A stretch of 35,242 bases of DNA from Pirellulales bacterium (lineage in GTDB: Bacteria > Planctomycetota > Planctomycetia > Pirellulales > DATAWG01): positions 1 to 35,242 of the forward strand of contig DATAWG010000031.1 of the NCBI GenBank assembly GCA_036267355.1, given 5' to 3'. The position numbers were made by a program, and so were the translations under genes. Positions within the stretch are counted from its first letter, which is position 1, and each line of letters starts with the position of its first letter. The notes below the pieces were generated by a model. It was not told the origin of the DNA, made no database searches, and saw nothing but the letters and a program-made list of their open reading frames with translations. This document shows, piece by piece, positions 32,583 through 35,242 of the stretch.

Positions 32583-32837
32583 CTGCGTTGCAGAGATATT
32601 CGAGCGTCAGCCCGCCGCGGCGTGTTGGCGGAAATGCGTTTCGCAATGAGATTTTCGCGCTCCTCGGTCCAATGCCGCGCCCCCCGCTTTGTCCGGGGCG
32701 ATCTTGATGAAGCAGAGCAGCTTACCGGCCACCCGTTCGCACCAGTGGCCCCGCGGGTGCCGCGAGAATAGATCGACCGGCTTGCCGCCGCTCTTCCGGC
32801 TTGTTACTTTAGCTTTGCCCGCCGATGATGTCGTCAT
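32583..32837 (-). pseudogene. Decayed N-terminus of a tyrosine integrase
   Basis: Reading on the minus strand, the first frame gives GKPVDLFSRHPRGHWCERVA then GKLLCFIKIAPDKAGGAALD. This has the 'plHPrGhW.kkv.GKl.yFgkia.dp.gaaL' look of the N-terminal DNA-binding part of planctomycete integrases as I remember them. After about 32665 the similarity moves to the +1 frame (HWTEERENLIAKR) and then to a third frame (RGGLTLEYLCNA), the usual next blocks. It stops at the 96-bp inverted-repeat element; the core and catalytic domains are absent. The two frame changes and the truncation make it a pseudogene. Its place beside a tRNA gene fits an integrase that once used that tRNA as its target. Confidence 0.6.
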
Positions 32838-32871
32838 GGTCGTTGCGCCAGTGGCTTGGGGCTTCGATTTG

Positions 32872-32906
32872 TCGCCCGGCCATTTCAGCGGTCGGGCGAT
32901 GTTTTT
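32872..32906 (+). terminator. Terminator-like hairpin with T-run
   Basis: A 7-bp perfect stem TCGCCCG / CGGGCGA (32872-32878 with 32893-32899), extendable by CC/GG after one mismatch, is followed by T-G-TTTTT. The layout fits a Rho-independent terminator on the plus strand. It stands about 580 bases beyond the last signalling gene and 80 before the tRNA, so it may insulate the tRNA. On the other strand it lies in the leader of the integrase remnant. Confidence 0.4.
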
Positions 32907-32985
32907 GCTCCGTTAGCCGTACAAGCATCGGTATGCGATGCAAGCCGCCGGACGCGAAATAACGCGTTAGCCCACAAAAAGACTT

Positions 32986-33058
32986 GGACAGGTAGCTCAG
33001 TTGGTAGAGCAATGGACTGAAAATCCATGTGTCGGCGGTTCGATCCCGCCCCTGTCCA
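32986..33058 (+). tRNA. tRNA-Phe (anticodon GAA)
   Basis: The cloverleaf is complete and 73 bases long: acceptor GGACAGG / CCTGTCC with discriminator A, D arm GCTC-AGTTGGTA-GAGC, anticodon stem ATGGA / TCCAT with loop CTGAAAA (anticodon GAA), variable loop GTGTC, and T arm GGCGG-TTCGATC-CCGCC. The 3' CCA is not encoded (ACT follows). It has a decayed integrase on one side and two insertion sequences on the other, so its 3' end is a likely integration site. Confidence 0.97.
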
Positions 33059-33558
33059 CTATAAGTCATTAAATTACAACGACTTACGTTCTGGTAAATT
33101 TCGGCAATTTCCAAAAAATAGTTTCGGGTAAATCGGTACGGTCGGATGGGCCGAAAGCGAGGATTAAATTGCGACGACTGAGGGTCGGTCGGGCAGCGAC
33201 GGCGTTGCTCGCGTGCTGGAAGTATCCGGTTATAAAGGGTTATAAAGCACTGTCATGGGCGAGTTTGCGTTGTTGATGATGCGCGCACGCTGAGCGCAAC
33301 TACGTCAGGGTAGTTTTTTGTAAATTCGGCGTCTAGTGACTCGCGGGCTGCCACGCACGCTCGGTCAGCAGAAAGTGGTTCGGTCTCGCCACCCTGGTAG
33401 ATATCCGAAGCTCGAAGGCTCCACACTGTCTCATCCGGCGTTCGAACCGCTGACAGAGCATCAGGCTTTTTTTACGGGCTTGTTCGACCGAGCTCGCGCT
33501 CCGTCGATATCCCTCGGGGTCAAGACGATGTTGTCAGTGTGCTTGGCAGCACGATGAG
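33059..33558. other. Non-coding stretch between tRNA-Phe and the IS110 remnant
   Basis: About 500 bases with no supported gene and a more A+T-rich start. Visible pieces are an AAGTC/GACTT hairpin just after the tRNA (33063-33085), an imperfect 19-base direct repeat ATTAAATTACAACGACTTA (33068-33086) and ATTAAATTGCGACGACTGA (33163-33181), three GTAAAT(T)TCGG-like motifs (33092, 33128, 33318), and a GGTTATAAA doublet (33229-33249). The part nearest the transposase is the 3' non-coding end of the IS110-family element. The exact element end is not visible. Confidence 0.5.
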
Positions 33559-34535
33559 TCAGCCAGAGCTCCGAGCTTCGGACGTAGTCGATTCTACCGT
33601 TTCTTCATCGGGAACTCCAAGTTCTTCGCGGCCGACTCCGAGTCGAATCAGCAAGGGGATCAACAGCTCGCCGATACTTTGCGGACCGCGGTGTTTCCGG
33701 CGAGCCCATTCGCTCAGCGGCTTGGCTTCGTCGGCGTAGGCCGACTTGGGCAGCCACACAAACGCTTCGTTCAGATCGCGGATCGATTGTTCGATCGGCG
33801 TGTGGTGAGCACGATGGAACTCCTGCAACTTGGCCAGCAGGTATTCGCTGTCGACGCCGCGGCCGCGCCATACTTGCCGCCCGCCGACCAATTGGTAGAC
33901 CATCCGCATCGCGCGGTTGGCAATCCGGCAACGGCGGTCGCGCGGGTCCACCTTCTGCTGAGCCCAGAGGGCCGACAAGCCACGGTAGTGCGGATGGCAC
34001 TTGATCAGGTTTTCGGCCACGAGCATGGCCGCCCCGCGGAGTTGCCGATTGCACTGGCGCACCAGCGCGCCGTCGGCATGATCGACCTCGTCGCTTTGGT
34101 AGCGCGAGGGGTACAGACCGGCGCGCCCCTTGATGGCGCGTGCCGAGGCGTAGTGCTCGACCGGCCCGGCTTCGCCGGCCAGCCGCCCTGCCGAGACGAC
34201 GTTGATGCCCGTCACGCTGAGCAGCAGCACATAGGGTGTTTTGGCGAGAAAAGCGGCCATTTCCCGCTCCGCCGCCGCGACTTGCTCGTCGAACAACCTC
34301 CGCACCTCGTTCAGCTGTTGCCACTGCCGCGTGTGCATGCTCGCGAGTTCCGACGGCTCGGCCGCGGCGCCCGCCCAGGCGACGATGCGTTCGATCGTGC
34401 GTGTTTGAAAGCGCACCTTCGTCTTGGCCAAGTGGCTCTCGATGCGGGCCACTCCGGCGTGGCGAATCGCGTCGGCCGAAGAGAACTCCAAGGCGATCGG
34501 CAGCGCGATCGATTTATGGAACAGCTTGTCATCTT
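33559..34535 (-). pseudogene. IS110-family transposase, 5' part cut off by an IS66 insertion
   Basis: On the minus strand the frame runs from the IS66 junction at 34535 to a stop at 33559, giving about 324 residues that begin DDKLFHKSIALPIALEF. The C-terminal Transposase_20 part is clear: LLSVTGINVVSAGRLAGEAG, KGRAGLYPSRYQSDEV (with the Ser of the 'qSG' position), and an RQCNRQLRGAAMLVAENLI stretch. The N-terminal RuvC-like DEDD domain that IS110 enzymes need is missing because the IS66 end begins there. The frame stays open to the junction, so the break is recent. Full-length relatives are about 340-420 residues. Confidence 0.85.
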
Positions 34536-35242
34536 GTAAGCGTTCACGGATTTTTGGGTAAATCGGTATTCGAGGTTTTGTAGGTGATCGGGTAACTTGG
34601 CGGCGCTATGACGCAGCCCGCCGACAAGCCGTGCCCGAATTGCGAAGTCCTTCAGCGACACGTTGAAGGCCTGGAGCAACGATTGGCCGTTCTGGAAGCC
34701 GAGTTGGCCAAGGCCAAGAAGAACTCGGCGAATTCCTCCAAGCCGCCTTCCAGCGACTTGATCAAGCCGCCGCGTCCCGCCTCCGCCAGTGGTGGCAAAC
34801 GGAAACGGGGTGCGCAGCCCGGTCATCCGCGGCACGAGCGGACCCCGTTTGCTCCCGACGAAATCGACCATACGTTCGATTATTGTCTGACGCATTGCCC
34901 CGACTGCGGCGGCAAGCTCCAGTCGCGGAAGGTTGAGTCGCGCGTCGTCCAGCAGGTGGAAATCGTTGCCACGCCCATCGAGATCAGCGAACATCGCGGG
35001 CACGCCGGTTTTTGTCCCTGCTGCCAGAAGGTTCACTATGCCGAGATTCCCACGGCGATTCGCCATGCCGGGCTGATCGGTCCCCGCTTGACCGCGCTGG
35101 TCGCCTTTCTCAAAGGAGGTTGCCATTGTTCGTTCACCACGATCCGCAAATTCCTCCGCGACGTGGTGGGCGTGACGGTCAGTCGCGGGCACCTGCGCAA
35201 TGTTTGTGCCAAAGTGGCCGACAGTCTCGACGGGGCCTACGA
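34536..35242 (+). mobile_element. IS66-family element, left end to window edge
   Basis: The sequence GTAAGCGTTCACGG at 34536 matches the GTAAGCG start I know for IS66-family terminal repeats. The preceding eight bases GTCATCTT (34528-34535) would be the target-site duplication and belong to the IS110 transposase gene. A transposase gene starts 72 bases inside. The right end is outside the window. Confidence 0.75.
34608..35242 (+). CDS. IS66-family transposase (TnpC), 5' part, open at window end
   Basis: The frame starts at ATG 34608 and continues off the end; about 211 residues are visible. A leucine-rich coiled coil (15-38, LEQRLAVLEAELAKAKKNSA) is followed by NSSKPPSSD, the hallmark IS66 motif. 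A basic Gly-Lys-Arg stretch with AQPGHPRHERTPF leads to the zinc-binding part with CPDCGGKL and CPCCQK, and then HYAEIPTAIRHAGLIGPRLTA, the start of the catalytic domain. The DDE residues lie beyond the window. Small tnpA/tnpB genes, found in many IS66 elements, do not precede it, since only 72 bases separate it from the terminal repeat. This is the short single-gene type. Confidence 0.92.
   Translation, partial: MTQPADKPCPNCEVLQRHVEGLEQRLAVLEAELAKAKKNSANSSKPPSSDLIKPPRPASASGGKRKRGAQPGHPRHERTPFAPDEIDHTFDYCLTHCPDCGGKLQSRKVESRVVQQVEIVATPIEISEHRGHAGFCPCCQKVHYAEIPTAIRHAGLIGPRLTALVAFLKGGCHCSFTTIRKFLRDVVGVTVSRGHLRNVCAKVADSLDGAY

Noticed and set aside
32809-33114. Minus-strand frame reading GRDRTADTWIFSPLLYQLSY across the tRNA
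   Set aside because: It is the well-known false protein made by translating the antisense of a tRNA gene.
33679-34539. 286-codon plus-strand frame over the IS110 remnant
   Set aside because: It is a shadow of the transposase; the minus frame carries the Transposase_20 motifs.
1-35242. CRISPR array, rRNA genes, riboswitch
   Set aside because: No regularly spaced repeats, rRNA-like sequence or recognisable aptamer was seen on reading both strands.

Overview
The window looks like chromosomal DNA of a planctomycete, probably of the Pirellulales. This is inference from several signs. The DNA is G+C-rich, and genes often start at GTG or TTG or lack a Shine-Dalgarno sequence. A tiny lysine-rich histone-like protein is present. 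Beside a tRNA there is a decayed integrase start of the type I associate with planctomycetes. The spacers carry degenerate repeats. No rRNA or CRISPR array was seen.

Region 1 (1-8.9 kb) holds unlinked housekeeping and accessory genes. There are two multi-membrane sugar transferases (ArnT-like and GT87-like) on the plus strand. A DEAD-box RNA helicase, a 44-residue lysine-rich DNA-binding protein with a clear terminator, a fumarylacetoacetase-family enzyme, a PAP2 phosphatase and a ComF-like phosphoribosyltransferase lie on the minus strand.

Region 2 (8.9-13.1 kb) is the translation and secretion cluster ffh - rpsP - trmD - rplS - yraN. The rimM gene that usually sits between rpsP and trmD is missing here.

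Region 3 (13.3-32.3 kb) is the notable part. Fifteen same-strand, tightly packed genes form one signalling locus. Its core is a Wsp-like (alternative-function) chemosensory array: CheW, CheR with TPR-like repeats, CheW, a CHASE3 chemoreceptor, a CheA-receiver hybrid and CheB. Around it sit three stand-alone or near stand-alone receivers, a double receiver, four further histidine-kinase-like proteins and a receiver-HDOD protein. I count 13 receiver domains that keep their phospho-acceptor aspartate and one that has lost it. Two tandem paralogous kinases end in a domain that aligns with GGDEF (diguanylate cyclase) domains but lacks the GGDEF signature. One of them keeps an RxxD I-site at the usual spacing. 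The other has also lost its ATP-binding motifs and looks like a pseudokinase. A Wsp system normally ends in a diguanylate cyclase response regulator; here that slot holds kinases and an HDOD protein.

Region 4 (32.3 kb to the end) is a mobile-DNA landing zone. It has a 96-bp terminal-inverted-repeat element abutting a frameshifted integrase N-terminus, then a tRNA-Phe(GAA), a 500-bp non-coding stretch, and an IS110-family transposase whose 5' part is cut off by an IS66-family element that runs off the window.
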